A stretch of 64,000 bases of DNA from Clusia tigrina (Eukaryota > Arthropoda > Insecta > Diptera > Clusiidae), in the NCBI GenBank assembly GCA_920105625.2, contig OV050030.1, forward strand, positions 184,392,315 through 184,456,314, written 5' to 3'. This document shows positions 48,415 through 60,190 of the stretch, piece after piece. The stretch's first letter is position 1. The number at the start of each line of letters is the position of its first letter. Made by a program: the position numbers and the translations under genes. Below the pieces are notes generated by a model, which was not told the DNA's origin, did not search any database, and was given only the letters and a program-made list of their open reading frames with translations.

Positions 48415-49480
48415 CAAATGTTCTTCTCTTGTTTTACCGTAGATAACAATATCGTCTATGTAAACGTAACATTTTGTTCCGATATGGTCACGCAAAATAT
48501 CGTCAAGAGCTCTCTGAAATATGGCAGGCGCATTTCATAGCCCGAATGGAAGTCGAGTAAATTCAAATTTTCCATTATTGATGGAGAAGGCTGTTTTTTA
48601 GATGTCGGCTTCATTTAGAGAAATTTGATGGAAACCGGTTTTAAGGTCGTTAGTAGTGAGAAATCTATTGTTTCCTAAGTTGGCTAGAATGGCGTTTATG
48701 TACGGAATAGGATAGGTGTCGGGAATAGTATTTTGATTAAGTTCCAATAATCAATGACAATACGAAATTTTTTAATACCGTCTTCTTTTTTGGGTACAAT
48801 CCATACTGGAGAGTTGATGGACGAATGATGCCATCTCTCAACAAATCGTTTATTTGAGTGTCAATTTCTGATTTCAGAGCCATTGGGTACGGCTATGATT
48901 TTGAATAAATAGGACTTGATTCTTTTGTCTTAATTTCGCCTTTTACATTGGTAATATAGGTCAATTTCATATCTGGATCTGAGAATAATGTGGGGCATCG
49001 GTGAATTATAGATTTAATGATGGTTTCGTCAAGATGAGTCAAATGGTCTAAACGTAACTGAATAGTATTTACTGATTCTATTTTTTGTTGTTTTAGAGGA
49101 AAATTGAATTTATTTAGTAATGTAAAATAATTTTGTTTTGCGAAGATAACTGCACCAAGTTGCTTGAGACTGTCATTTCCGATTATTCCATCAAAAGTTT
49201 CAAGTCCAGGAAGTATAAAAAATTTGAGTTTACCTATTGCTGTGTTAAATATTTCTATGTTTGCATGGTGGGTGATCTTTACTTTTCCACCTACCGAGTT
49301 TCCTGAAAAATTTTTATTGTTTATTATGGGGTTTCGGATAAATTCTTTTTTTACATAATTTTTATTTGAGCCAGTAATTTTTATTTGAGCCAGTAATTTT
49401 TATTTGAGCCAGTATCCCATAAAAATTTCAATTCATTACCATTTTTCATTTTAAATGGAAAGTATGGTAATGAAGACGAG
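48415..49480 (-). pseudogene. Gypsy-type protease and RT, truncated after YIDD
   Basis: On the minus strand the protease begins WDTGSNKN and is followed by FFILPGLETFDGIIGNDSLK. RT traces include KKKTVLKNFVLSL and end with [20 protein letters not shown] and [14 protein letters not shown] (YIDD codons at 48451-48462). The sequence stops matching at about 48415, so the rest of RT, RNase H and integrase are absent. A 19-bp unit encoding the protease active site is present three times (49359-49415) and breaks the frame. Resembles the 17.6/297-like group by eye. Confidence 0.85.
49359..49415 (-). repeat. 19-bp x 3 tandem repeat at the protease active site
   Basis: atttttatttgagccagta occurs three times without mismatch. 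Read on the minus strand each unit contains TACTGGCTCAAATAA, the codons just after the catalytic Asp. As 19 is not a multiple of 3, two extra units shift the frame. Confidence 0.95.
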
Positions 49481-49481
49481 G

Positions 49482-50990
49482 CTAGTCTAAAAAATTTATG
49501 TCATCGTTAATTAAAGGATCATCTTGAGCTTCAGGAGAATATTGATAATAATTTTGATTTTCCATGAATTCCTGATCATTTTGGGGTTCATAGTTTTGAA
49601 GTTCCCACTCGGTACTATTGGAGCTATCATTGGTCTCATCATATGGAAAAGTTTCTGTGTTGAAAACCCTTTGCTGTTTGTTTGGTTGTTGGAAACTCTG
49701 TGAATGTGGTCGTTTGAAATTATTATCCTGAGCTACTGGTCTATTTGAAAATGGTTGGTTGTTGATTTGAGGTCTGTTGAAATACGGTTGTTGGTGCATT
49801 TGTAGTGGTCTATTTTGGTAGTCAACCTGTCTTGTTCGAAGTGATGGATCAACTTCCATCGGTTTGGGGGGTAGTTGTGGACGATAATTTTGGTTTTGAG
49901 TAAAAAGCGGAACTGGAGTATGGTGATTATTAAATCTGCTTAAACTATTGTTATTAGAAAAATCTCGATTAAATTGCGGAGTTAACATACGAGTATGCTG
50001 ACTATTGAATCTATTGAAATTATTGTTATGGGAAAAATCACGATTAAATTGTGGAGCTGGTGTACGTTGTTTACTGAAGTTGTTGGTATTCAAAAAATTT
50101 GCTAATTGTGGGAAAAAAGGTTGTCTAAGTTGTTGGTGTTGTGCAGGCTTGGAGTGTGAATTTCGAACGATATTGTTTGCATAGTTGGACCTGAAATTGA
50201 GATTTGATAATTTTAGACAAATGTTCAGAGCTTGAGGTAAGCTTGTGGGACCTTTAACACTTAGCAGACTAGGTAAGTCGCTATTAAGACCTCTTACAAA
50301 GGTGTCTAACGCTTTATCCCTGTAGGTATTGGCAAGTGTCTTTAATGCTTCTTCTCCTAACTCCAAACAATCTATCTTGTCTAAAATTAGTGATAGATGT
50401 TCATAGACTTTTTGGTAAAATTTTGAAATTGAGCTGTTTCGTTGGAGTAAAGTTGTCATTTGATATTCTAAAGTACTGATGTCCCTTTTGTCCGAATAAT
50501 GGAGCCTCAGGCATTTTTTAATCTTAGGCCAATCAAGCGGAGTACGATATGACTCCAAAGCGGTATCAGCTTCCTCTACTATCTTATGTCTCACTGTATG
50601 GAGAATCGCAAAGTACTTAGGCGTATTTTTGTAGCTCTCGTAAATTCAAAAAATTCGATCAACTGATTTTCGCCATGAGCTGAACTCCCCTTGCTTGCCT
50701 GAAAACTTTCTTAAACGATATCTGGAATTTATTCAACATCATAAATATTTCTACTAAAGTCAATTTGTGCCTCCTTTCTACCTGCTCGCTACACGGATTT
50801 AAAACATTGGCTATAGTTTCTGAGATAATTCATCTTTTTGATGTTCATTAAACGTCTGAGAGTTTTGTGACATGTTAGATGTCGATGCAGTAGTTATAAG
50901 TGGGAGTGCCGAAGTAGAAGTGACTGAACGATTATTATTAGTGAAAGATACACTTCTCAAACGGTTTGCTAAATCTTCATCGTCTGACAT
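49482..50990 (-). pseudogene. Gypsy-type gag
   Basis: Starts at ATG 50990 (MSDDEDLANRLRSVSF) and is broken by frameshifts and a stop between about 50600 and 50830. From 50594 it is open for 370 codons: the capsid-like region reads EYQMTTLLQRNSSISKFYQK and DTFVRGLNSDLPSLLSVKGP, followed by a long Asn/Gln/Phe/Pro-rich tail with diverged repeats of PQFNRDFSNNN type. No zinc knuckle is seen, which is usual for several insect gypsy groups. Ends just before the protease. Confidence 0.85.
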
Positions 50991-50999
50991 TTTTAAACA

Positions 51000-52139
51000 G
51001 TATTTTACAATTATTGTTGTGAAGCTTTTTTTTTTTTTGATATTTAAATAATCAATTAATTTTTTTAACTATTAACATATTTGGTTGACTTATAATATTA
51101 ACATATAAACTCTTATATCTTAACTATAAAATTAATTGAAGCACTGAAAATAATTGAAATAATTTCTTATGATCAAAGTTTATAGAAGCTAAGAGATATC
51201 TTAAACAATAATAGAAAATTCTTACAATAAGTGTTGCAGCGACTGTTGCTGTGTTGAACTGTTGCTGTTGAATAGGACTGCTTGTACTGATGATGATGAT
51301 GTGCTGCTCTCTTTGCGATCGGCTTCCGTACTCCGATGGTCGATGTCACTTCCAGTTAAAGGAAGCTATGAACATAACATTTCATGCAATATGATTAAGC
51401 TGCAATATGATTAAGCTTGCGTATTACTTAATGAAAACCACGGTGGCCGCTTCGTCTGATTCTTCGGCTGCTCACAAAATCAAGAACATCATCAGTAGTC
51501 AACTCTGTAGTCACTCTTCGATATTATCAACGCAGAAATTCGTTATAAAATGTTCATATGTTGTTTTAATAATTTTTATATTTTTATTTTTGAATTTGTT
51601 CTTTTTGAATTTGTTGGGTTTTTTATTTATGTTTTACTTTTTATTAGTCCATTCAGTGTAATAATTATGACTTTTTTCCCTATTATTTGTCTGCTATTTT
51701 TCGCTGTTCATTAACATTTTTCATTTAGTATGTTACTCATTTATTGTCGGCTTCTGTTCTTATTAAAGTCACTCAATTTCTTCACTCGATTTCAATTCTA
51801 TTTTGCTGATTCTTTGTACTTTTATGTTGGTTTACATTGAATTTGTTCTTTTACAGTTACACAGTTCTTCTTTCTGTATTGTTGTTGTTTTGAATTTGTA
51901 GCAAAGAAACCAGATTGTGATTCTGTTTATTATATTCTTTTTTTTTGTCTATCGCATTCGTATTTCATTTCTTTCTTTTATATGGTTTTTTTGATATGTC
52001 AATATTTTAACTTATCACTTATTAAGTAATTGTCTCGTATTTATTCTTTTACGTTTTTATTGTTAATATGCGTCCATTTCATATACTTTTTTAGTAAAGT
52101 TAATTTTTTTTAGTTTTCCGCGCGAAGAGGCTGGAACTT
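51000..52139. other. Leader/LTR region of the gypsy relic; no gene
   Basis: AT-rich with Ser/Phe/Leu low-complexity frames. Upstream of gag on the minus strand the 5' LTR and primer-binding site of the relic should lie here. I could not find a convincing LTR edge. A small duplication gcaatatgattaagc occurs twice at about 51384-51418. Confidence 0.45.
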
Positions 52140-52365
52140 AACTTCCCCCCGTTTGTACAATGATTCGATGTGGCTGACTAAGGAGCCAAATTTCGAGACT
52201 GATGGAAACGCGATTAAACCGCCCCATCGGGGTCATCGCAGACTGGTTTGTTTCTCACTTTAGCTAGTGTCCAGCGAGTGCTGGCGCACCATTGCCCAGG
52301 GCCGCCACGTCGAGGCAGTGAGACTTCTTGAGGGAATTGTCTGAAAGGATCGTCCTGGCCTCTAT
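52140..52365 (-). repeat. 5'-UTR-like piece of an R1-like LINE
   Basis: Matches, in the same orientation, the region upstream of ORF1 at about 57480-57690: ggccgccacgtcgaggcagtga against ggtcgccacgaggaggcagtga, then gtctgaaaggatcgtcctggcc against ctctgtaaggatcgccctggcc. Only the 5'-UTR portion is present here. Confidence 0.65.
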
Positions 52366-52515
52366 ATATACGTATATATGTATATGTATATGTGTATGAA
52401 TCTATATCTATATACCTAAGTATATGTTCATCTCTATGTATATGTATATGTATATGTATGTGTATATGTGTATGTATATTTATTTATTTATTTATTTTTT
52501 TATTTTTTATTTTTT
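52366..52515. repeat. Compound microsatellite and LINE A-rich tail
   Basis: tatatgtatatgtg repeats (about 52366-52478) followed by (ttta)n and t-rich sequence to about 52515. On the minus strand the latter is an A-rich AATAAAAAATAAA tail marking the 3' end of the LINE to its right. Confidence 0.85.
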
Positions 52516-53695
52516 ATTGGTTTGGAGGTGGAAATCTGCAAACAGACACTGGGCGCTCTCGCACCAGTAGTGTGGGGCTCTTACCCACCTCTTACCACCT
52601 CCTCAGACGCCTCCCAGACGGTACATTAGCCGCTAAGCAATACTTCGTCTGGGAGTGGGTTGGTCAACGGACCCCTCCTATTAATTCCCCGAACGTCGCC
52701 ACCACTCCAAGTAGCGGAGGTCTCGCATAATTGCGGCCGAGGTGTCATACACCACGTCCCATTTCTCCGGGCACTCGAGCATATAGTGCACGAGGTTGTC
52801 CGGTGTTACAGGTTCTCCGCAGACTCTTTGCAGTACCGCTCTGGCACCGCTGTTTCGTGGACATGAAAAAATGACATGTTCCACGTCCTCGGGCTCCGTG
52901 CCTCCACAATTATCGCAGCAGGGGGATTCCTCCAGCCGGAATCTGTGTAGGTACGCCCGGAAACCTCCGTGCCCGGTCAGCAGCTGTGTGACGTAATAGT
53001 TCACCTCGCCATGTGACCTATCTATCGAGCGTTGGAGATCAGGGATCAACCTCCTCGTCCAACGGCCCTTTTCGGATGTATCCCATCGGGCTTGCCACTC
53101 CTGTATGGTGCTTTACCTAATGCCTGCTACGTGATCTGCCGCACTCAGCTGGTGCGTACTTTCGCCGTAGTATAGGCTCCACGTCTCCTTGGCCAGCAGG
53201 TCCAGCGGGATCATACCGGCTATCACCAGCGCGGCGTCTGCAGACACAGTACGGTGTGCTGAGATCGTGCGCACATCTCCTAAACACCGCCCCTATGGTG
53301 CGAACGTAGGCCTTTACGCTCGACTTTTCAGCCCATATGGGCGCTCGATACAGGATTATGGATTTGACGACCCCTGAGATGAGCCGTCTGTTCCAGTGCC
53401 GTGGCCCTCCGAGATTTGGCATTATCCGGCAGAGCAGGGAACAGGTCCGCGCTACCTTCTCACCTAATCGCCGAAAGTGCTCCTTGAACGTCAGTCTTGA
53501 GTCAATCCAGACGCCTAGGTATTTGAGATGTGGGATCGTGGTAATGGTGCAGTCACCAATTCTTATCTCCACCACCTCCTGTACCTTTCGACCAGACACA
53601 AGGATAGCCTCCGTTTTGTGCTCTGCCAGCTTCAGTCCAACATCCGCGAGCCATCTTCCAACAGTGGCCACTGTGTGATTGGCCAAGTGGGCCAC
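52516..53695 (-). pseudogene. R1-like LINE A: RT thumb and C-terminus, 5'-truncated
   Basis: Minus strand. 53117-53698 reads VGRWLADVGLKLAEHKTEAI, then HLKYLGVWIDSRLTFKEHFR (RT thumb) and the RT C-terminus. After a frameshift near 53100 comes 52681-53049 with GEVNYYVTQLLTGHGGFRAY and the zinc motif CCDNCGGTEPEDVEHVIFSC, which closes R1-clade ORF2. 3' UTR and A-rich tail follow to about 52480. The 5' portion is missing at the junction with element B near 53690. Confidence 0.88.
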
Positions 53696-55870
53696 CAACG
53701 TTAGGCATTAGTCTCGTTAACCCGCTATTTATTCATGCGGCTTTATCGCTGACTATTTGTAAGTGTTGCCTGCACGTCATCCTGGTATCAATTACCACTC
53801 CCAAATATTTTAGATACGGTTGAGAAGTGATGATGTGATCACCCACCGTTATTTTTATTTCTTCCAGCACGCGTCTTGTGCTCAGCAGCACCACCTCCGT
53901 TTTTTGTGCTGCCAGCTCGAGCTTTGCTTTTCCCAGCCATCTTCTTACTCTCGTGATAGCGTCGTTACATAACGCCTGCAGTGTGTCAAGGTGCTTTGCC
54001 ACTGAAACCATCGCGATCTCATCTGCGTATCCAACGAGTGTTGTGTCTGCCGGGAGGTCAAGTTTAAGGATGCCGTCATACATTGCATTCCAGAGTGTTG
54101 GGCCCAGCACCGAACCCTGGGGGACGCCGCCAGTTATTCTGTACGTTTTCTCGCCATCGTCCGTGTCATAAAACAGGACTCTGTTGTCGGAGTAGCTCGC
54201 TATAATTCGCTGCAGATATACCGGCACCGCGAAACTTTTAAGTGCGCTCATAATTTGGCCAGCTTGCGGAGTTGAATGCGTTTTTAATATCCAACGTCAC
54301 CACCGCACAGTACTTCTTTGTACCAACTCTCCATTGTCTGCCGCTAGTGGCTTAACGAGCAATACTCATGACGGTTTGAATAGCGTCCAGCGTTGATCCA
54401 GATGCTCCTATAGTCGATCGCATACGATGCGCTCCAATACTTTGCCCAGCGTATCCAGCATACCCTGGTTTAAGTAGCAGCACCAGCCTCTGTTGTTTCC
54501 AGGATTTTGGGAAAGCGCCTTCCTTGAGACATGCGTCGTAGAGTTTAGCGAAAAGCTCCGGCGTCGCCTTAATCGCTGCTTTCACTGCGATGTTTGGAAA
54601 GCCGTCCAAACCAGGTGCTTTGTTATCTGCGATGCGTTGCGTGATGAGAAGTACTTCCTGTGTAGTAACTTCAGGGATATCATCCAGGCGCATTTGCATC
54701 GATCGGTAAAGTGTGGCTTCTTCTTGGCGAGGGAATAGAGTGGATACCACCTCTCGCATGAGTGTCGGGCTTGTGGGCTGTGGTGCTCTTGGGCCTTTGA
54801 GCTTTCTCATAACTGTTTTATAACCATTTCCCCAGGGATCAAGGTCTACGCTGTCGCGACTCCCTAAAGCATCGGTTTTTGCTATCTTGTATGGCTTTTT
54901 TGAGTACTGCTTTACAAATCTTGTAGTCTGCCAATAGCGCGTCTGTCGCTTGCGCAGCGCGGGATCTCTTAAGTTTTCTTCGCGCCTGACGGCAATTTTT
55001 TCTAGCGGTCACGGTCTCCTCATTCCACCAGTAGACTGGCTTTCCGTCAGGGCTTCGTGATAACCTAGGCATGTTTGTGTCGCATGCTTTACCGAGGCAG
55101 GCTATGATGCTCGCCGTTATGCTTTCTGCTTTCATCTCTAAATGGCTTTCTTGAGCGGTGCCATATTGCCAAGCCATGTCAAAGATTTCGGCGTCAAATG
55201 ACTGTTTTTTTCAGCCTCTTTGCTGAACTTTCTGCACCCGGTATGCGATCTGTTGAGTATATTGCCATATGTCCATGATGATGGCATTATGTTCGCTATG
55301 TGTGTAGATGGAGCTTACAGTCCACCTTGCTGTGCGAGCTATGTCATTCTGGACGAAGATTAGGTCCACGATGGAGCTGTTTCTTCAATTTTCAAAGGTG
55401 CATTGGCCAGGCACATTGAGCAGCTTGAGATCAAGCAGAGCCATGCTCTCCAGCAGCGCTGTGCCACGTCTGTTGGTGCACGTGCTTCCCCAAGTAGTAG
55501 ACCACACGTTAAAGTCACCAGCAATCAGAAGTGGGTGTTTGCCCCGCGCTTCTGCTACTAGTGCTGCCAACATTATTTCGTACTTTTACACGTTCATACT
55601 GGGTGGGGCATAGCAACTAAAAAGATAGTTGCCTCTCGCTTTGACCCAGGCGAAACCACGTTCTGCTCCCGTCATTTTACTCTGCGTAGTTGAATTGCTC
55701 ATTGTCCATATCGACGACTTCTTCGAGACATCAGACGTCCAGGAGTATTCGTCGATGCTTTCGTATGGTTCTGATTGTAGCGCAATATCTACGCTGTGCT
55801 CCTGCATGGTTTTCCGCAAGAGGTCTTGAGCGGCCGCACAATGACTGAGGTTGAGCTGAATAGGTCTCAT
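53690..55870 (-). pseudogene. R1-like LINE B ORF2
   Basis: Starts with ATG 55870 (MRPIQLNLSHCAAAQDLL), the endonuclease N-terminus, then LLIAGDFNVWSTTWGS (55385-55573). The linker is at 54839-55177 (GKPVYWWNEETVTARKNCR) and RT fingers at 54352-54810 (DNKAPGLDGFPNIAVKAAIK), followed by a deletion. The palm at 53733-54251 holds TGGVPQGSVLGPTLWN and VGYADEIAMVSV: the second catalytic Asp of YADD is Glu (GAG at 54018-54020). A stop after SDKAA (53733) precedes about 15 further recognisable codons (LTRLMPNVGGP) before the junction. Confidence 0.88.
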
Positions 55871-56941
55871 GCTTGTTTCTTATTTAATGCCTCCTGGTAC
55901 TGTGGGCACCTTGCACTACCTGCAGCGTGTACTCCTTTACAAAGTACACACATATCTGGATTTTTGCATGAGGATGCAATGTGGCCACTTTCACCACACC
56001 TTTTGCATATTCCCTGTCTGCTTGCAAGATGCTGCAACATGACCGAATCCCCAGCACCTGAAGCATCTAGTGGGAGCAATGGACTCCGACACTCGGCAGC
56101 TAAACCATCCGATTCGCAGGTGCTTCAACTCTATTACCTTATTAGAGTCCTCGGCTGGTAACGTTATATAAGCAATCTGTGTCTCACCGTATGTGTTCCT
56201 CATACTCCTTCTTGCGGTTTCATCTGGCCTAGGAACTCTCGCCTGTTCTTCTAGTGCGTCCAGCAGCTCCTCTTTAGTGCTGATTTCAGTGACCAGACCT
56301 TTGCACTGTACAGTGATCATGTGAGTTCTCACTTGCACTCTCGCTACACCTTTCAGGACTCCCTCGATGGCTGCTTGGAGTGCGACTGTGGTTACCTCCT
56401 TCATACGGTTGAGCTCTAGAAATAACTCTCTTTTCTGCGTCCGTCGTATCGTCCGTACCTCTTTTCCCCGCGCCTCTAGTTCCGTACTAGTCTTCACCGC
56501 CCGAAGAATATTTGCATACGAAGCATTTTCTCCTTTTGTGGCAATAATAATTGTATATGCCCTTGATTTAATTACCTTATGCTTCTGCCTGCTTGGCTTT
56601 CTTACCACCTTTGTCCATGCTTCTTTATCAGCTGCAAATTCTGCTAGTTTTGGGATCACCACCACTTCCAAAGCCCTCTGTTTTTTTGCTGCTGGTGACT
56701 TGCCTTTTCCGTACTCCATAGAACTAGATTTTGTTACCGGCATCTCTTTGCTGACAGTATCTATTGTCCGCTTCTCCTGTACCTCCGATTCCAACCACCT
56801 AGTTGTTGTCTCCGTCAGCACATTGCTGGCTAGTGGGGTCAGACCCCTGCATGGTGTCATGTGGCCTCTCCCATTTGTAGAATTCGGGATTCCCGTATCG
56901 CGATCTGTTTGGCAGTCAGCCGTATTAAACTGGGAGCGCAT
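55867..56941 (-). pseudogene. R1-like LINE B ORF1 (Gag-like)
   Basis: Long minus-strand frame from ATG 56941. A Lys/Arg-rich N-terminus is followed by a central domain (ANILRAVKTSTELEARGKEV; KRELFLELNRMKEVTTVALQ; PTRCFRCWGFGHVAASC). The frame shifts near 56000-56050, after which 55867-56079 adds CKRCGESGHIASSC and CVLCKGVHAAGSARCPQYQ. That is three CCHC-type zinc knuckles, as usual for R1-clade ORF1. Apart from this one shift it is well preserved. Its stop overlaps the ORF2 start. Confidence 0.88.
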
Positions 56942-57690
56942 GATCCTTGCACTACCTTGGAAATGTAACTTGGTATTCTCATTATCAATTTTTCCTTTGC
57001 TTCAGTCGTCTTTGATTTTACAAAATTATTCATTGCGATTGGGTCCCCCTCGAAGCCGCTATACGAGTACTTATCCGAATGTGGAGTCGCGTTAATATCC
57101 CTGTGGTCATCTATGCTAATTAAAGCAGGGAGGCCAACGCGAGGGTTAACGCAAGACCTTAGGGGTACAGAGCCGGGTTCGCGTGAATAGGGAGTAGGCT
57201 CAACCTAAACTGCCCACCAACACAATGGTGACGGATCAAGAACGAACTTCCAGGCCTGCCAAGTATTTACCGGAATGGGGGCAACTGCTGCAATATCTGG
57301 ACCGCCATTTCACTGGGATTTCAGTCCACACCTACTAAGAGGCCAGTCACAGCAGCCACCAGCTCAAATCATCATCTCAGAAATGTGTTCCAGTGCCATT
57401 ATCACCAAGACCCTACTGGGCTCAGATCGTGGTTGTGGACAATGTTTGTCCCAGGATGTCTCTCAATCTCAATGAAGAATGATATCCCACGTCGGACCAT
57501 CGATGATCCCTCGTTGTCCACCGGTACTCAAACAGCCGACCCTCCGGGGTCATCGCTGAATGAATCGTCGCTCACTCTGGCTAATATTCACCTGATGCTG
57601 GTATACTATTGCCCGGGGTCGCCACGAGGAGGCAGTGATTCTTCTTGGAGAAGTTCTCTGTAAGGATCGCCCTGGCCCCTTCCTAGAGGC
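56942..57690 (-). other. 5' UTR of R1-like LINE B
   Basis: No long coding frame with recognisable product. It ends on the right at about 57690 with the GGGGCCAGGGCGATCC start that also occurs at 52365. Internal promoter elements are expected in such a UTR but I cannot point to one. Confidence 0.55.
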
Positions 57691-58229
57691 AGTCAGCAAC
57701 TTTACCTTATTTATATGTTCCAAGTAGAGTTGGTTAAAACCATAAACTCCTTTCTCTGTCTATGTTTGTTTTATACGTCAGTACTACTCGTAGGCACTAC
57801 TGGTGTCTCTAGAAGCTTGGTGCGTTGTTTACTTGTTGAACGATGCTGGATCAAAGAGAACCACGGCCCGGGCCACTCCGCTTATAAAGCGAAAGCTGAC
57901 ACCGGGACTAGTGCATCGTGTTGTTGTGTGGTCAAATCCCTCTTTTCCCGCATTGTCTGTGTTAATAGTGGGAATTCTTTTATTCCACCTTACTTATGCT
58001 GGGTCCTGGTAGATACACCAGACCCTTGTTTTGTGGTTATGAAATAGCATATGTGCAAAACCAAGACTAATATTGAAAGAAGATACTGGTGTTTATAACC
58101 AGATCTTCCATAATTATGTGGGAAGTAGCCCAGATATAAAACCAAGTCTATTGTTGAGTGAAGGTACTAGTGCATATAACCAGACATCCGGTATGACCAA
58201 TTAAATAAAACACTCGTTGATAGGTTTCA
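57691..58229. other. No gene seen; diverged internal repeat
   Basis: A ~75-bp segment (aaaccaagactaatattgaa...tataaccagatc, about 58058-58115) is repeated in diverged form at 58138-58190 (aaaccaagtctattgttgag...tataaccagaca). It may belong to the LTR of the adjacent BEL relic. Confidence 0.45.
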
Positions 58230-58479
58230 AAGAACTGATACATATTTAATAATTTCACTTAATTTATACTATTACAATTGAGCCATTATTGCTTACTTAG
58301 ATATTTTACATAAAAAATAAAACAGAAAAAATAATAAAAAGGTAATGCGAAAAAACCTGCAATTAAAGTACACAAAGTGCTGATGAACGTAAAAATTCGT
58401 TGTCAGCGATTTGCGCTGTTGTTGGCCGCAGTCAAGGGCGTGCTTTGCAGCGGTTGTTGACTTCGCTTAGAATGCAACA
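58230..58479 (-). repeat. 3' LTR of the envelope-bearing BEL relic
   Basis: On the minus strand a purine tract (CGAGGGGGAGAA) is followed by TGTTGCATTC at 58479, the LTR start. The left end is not fixed; it may extend below 58230. Confidence 0.55.
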
Positions 58480-58589
58480 TTCTCCCCCTCGTTGAACAGC
58501 GGTTCAACATTTACAGTAAAGATTGGTTCGCCGGGTGTCGACAGAATTTGTGTCAGTCTCCGTGGTGCTGGTTTCGATTTCCTTGTTTT

Positions 58590-60190
58590 TATGTTCGCCA
58601 TGCGATTACAATTGCAATTATTACGATTCCAAGGACGCAAAGATAACTGACGGTATAATGATGAATATGGTGGTAGCTTATGTCATTGGGTTTGAGTTAT
58701 GCCAACTGATTCTGCAATCGCGTTGTTTCTCCCAAGTTGGATATGAAATGTGTTGGCTTATTTGATAAAGGCGTTAGATGCTGTATTAAAATAGGTTCTA
58801 GTAGTCGTGTATAAGCCATTTTACGCGTACTTTCATAGCTTTTGTGGCCTTGAATAAATATTTTGCCGTCCTTGATAAAGCAGGTGTCGTCAAGCTCCAA
58901 GAGTCCTGCGTAGTCTAATGATAATTGTGATATGTTGAGATGTTGTTGTCACATATCACGTTTATTGAGGACATCTTGTTCATTCCACTGGTTTCCGTTC
59001 TGCAACTGATATCAAACGGAATCCGAACCAGCTTGGTGGAGATGACAGCTCTCGGCATCTTCCGAATTCAGCGTCCGATTTATAAATGCGATGACGATGG
59101 TGGCGTAGATAGTTGGTTCGTTCCACCTTCATACAAGGTGATACCTCATCGTTGATCCCTGTGAAGGCTTATAGCCAAGATTTTCATAACTGGTTCGATG
59201 AGAATTAGAGTTGAATTTATGGATGTAGGAATTGAGGTTAGTTTGTACAGGTCATACTTTTCAGTATCCACTAGTGGCAATCGGAGCCGAAAGAGCACAT
59301 AGTTTTTGTGAAATGTGCTTTCGATTTCCATTGTCTTGTAGAATTCCAGAGCCTTGAGCTAGTGGCAACCGAAGACCTTCGTGTAGATGTGTCTTGATCA
59401 TTGCGAGTTCCTGTCGAATTTGTGGAGGCGACACCAGTAATGGATTTATCTTGCCATTATGTGTGTCAGTAATGCACTCAATTATGGCCATCTGCATTTG
59501 TTGATATCCTTGCATGGTTATATCTAGTTCCATAGCTAGCGCATAGTACAGCTTGGAAAGCTCTTCTTGATGGAGTTGCTCTGTGATATTATTAAATTGA
59601 GCAGCCACTGTTTGCAGTTGTGCTTGGAAATCACGGAAACCCTCTCCGACTGCTATTTGGTCCTTTTTCAGAACATTTAGTGTGGAATCGATAATGGATG
59701 TCTGATTTTTCAATAGTTTCACCACGTGGTTCTCGTTTCTATATATTCCATCGATAATGTTTGACATGTCGGCTGCATATTTGAGCCTAATACTCCGAAA
59801 AGACTATTAACAACATTGCCGATAAGATCCAAGGCGTCTCTTTTCTGCCGGATGTTTGATGGTGCCGACAGCAGATTGTTTTCTTTGCTCATGTCCCTCA
59901 GCCTGTGGTTGTGTAATAAACGAATTCGCTGACAAGATTTTTGGAGTAGCTGACCACAAATTTGTCTACCATTAACATCATATTTTTTATGATTCGCCAT
60001 TCTTGCCAGTAGGGATCGAGATCATAAAATATGACTAAATTCCATTCATTGGTTATTGTGTTGGTGGTTCCTATGTTCTCAAAATAGAGGCAGAGTTTGT
60101 TATTAAATTTTTCTTGCTTAATTCTTCCGGCACTTGGCGTTATTGCCAAGCAGAGTAGTAGACCTGTGATTACGGTGCGTATATTACTAA
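58590..60190 (-). pseudogene. Envelope (fusion-protein-like) gene, frameshifted
   Basis: Minus strand. A hydrophobic signal-like segment (TVITGLLLCLAITPSAGR) lies at about 60130-60190. A furin-type RQKR site (codons at 59839-59850) is followed by ALDLIGNVVNSLFGVLGS, like the fusion peptide of baculovirus F and errantivirus Env proteins. Heptad-rich helices follow (59261-59767). Ectodomain pieces lie at 59146-59331 and 58697-58900, and a membrane segment (VSYLCVLGIVIIAIVIAW) at about 58600-58665, just before the LTR. Frame changes near 59900, 59760, 59300 and 58900 break the gene. An env copy would mediate membrane fusion; this one cannot be translated whole. Confidence 0.82.

Larger units (their letters stand above)
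53690..57690 (-). mobile_element. R1-like LINE B, 3'-truncated, fused to LINE A
   Basis: Minus strand: 5' UTR (to about 57690), ORF1, ORF2 endonuclease and RT up to the thumb, where sequence switches to LINE A. Both elements cover the RT thumb, so this is a fusion of two copies and not one interrupted LINE. Multiple frame breaks. Confidence 0.85.

Noticed and set aside
56367..57095. 242-codon plus-strand frame with hydrophobic runs
   Set aside because: It is antisense to the well-supported R1-like ORF1 with three zinc knuckles.
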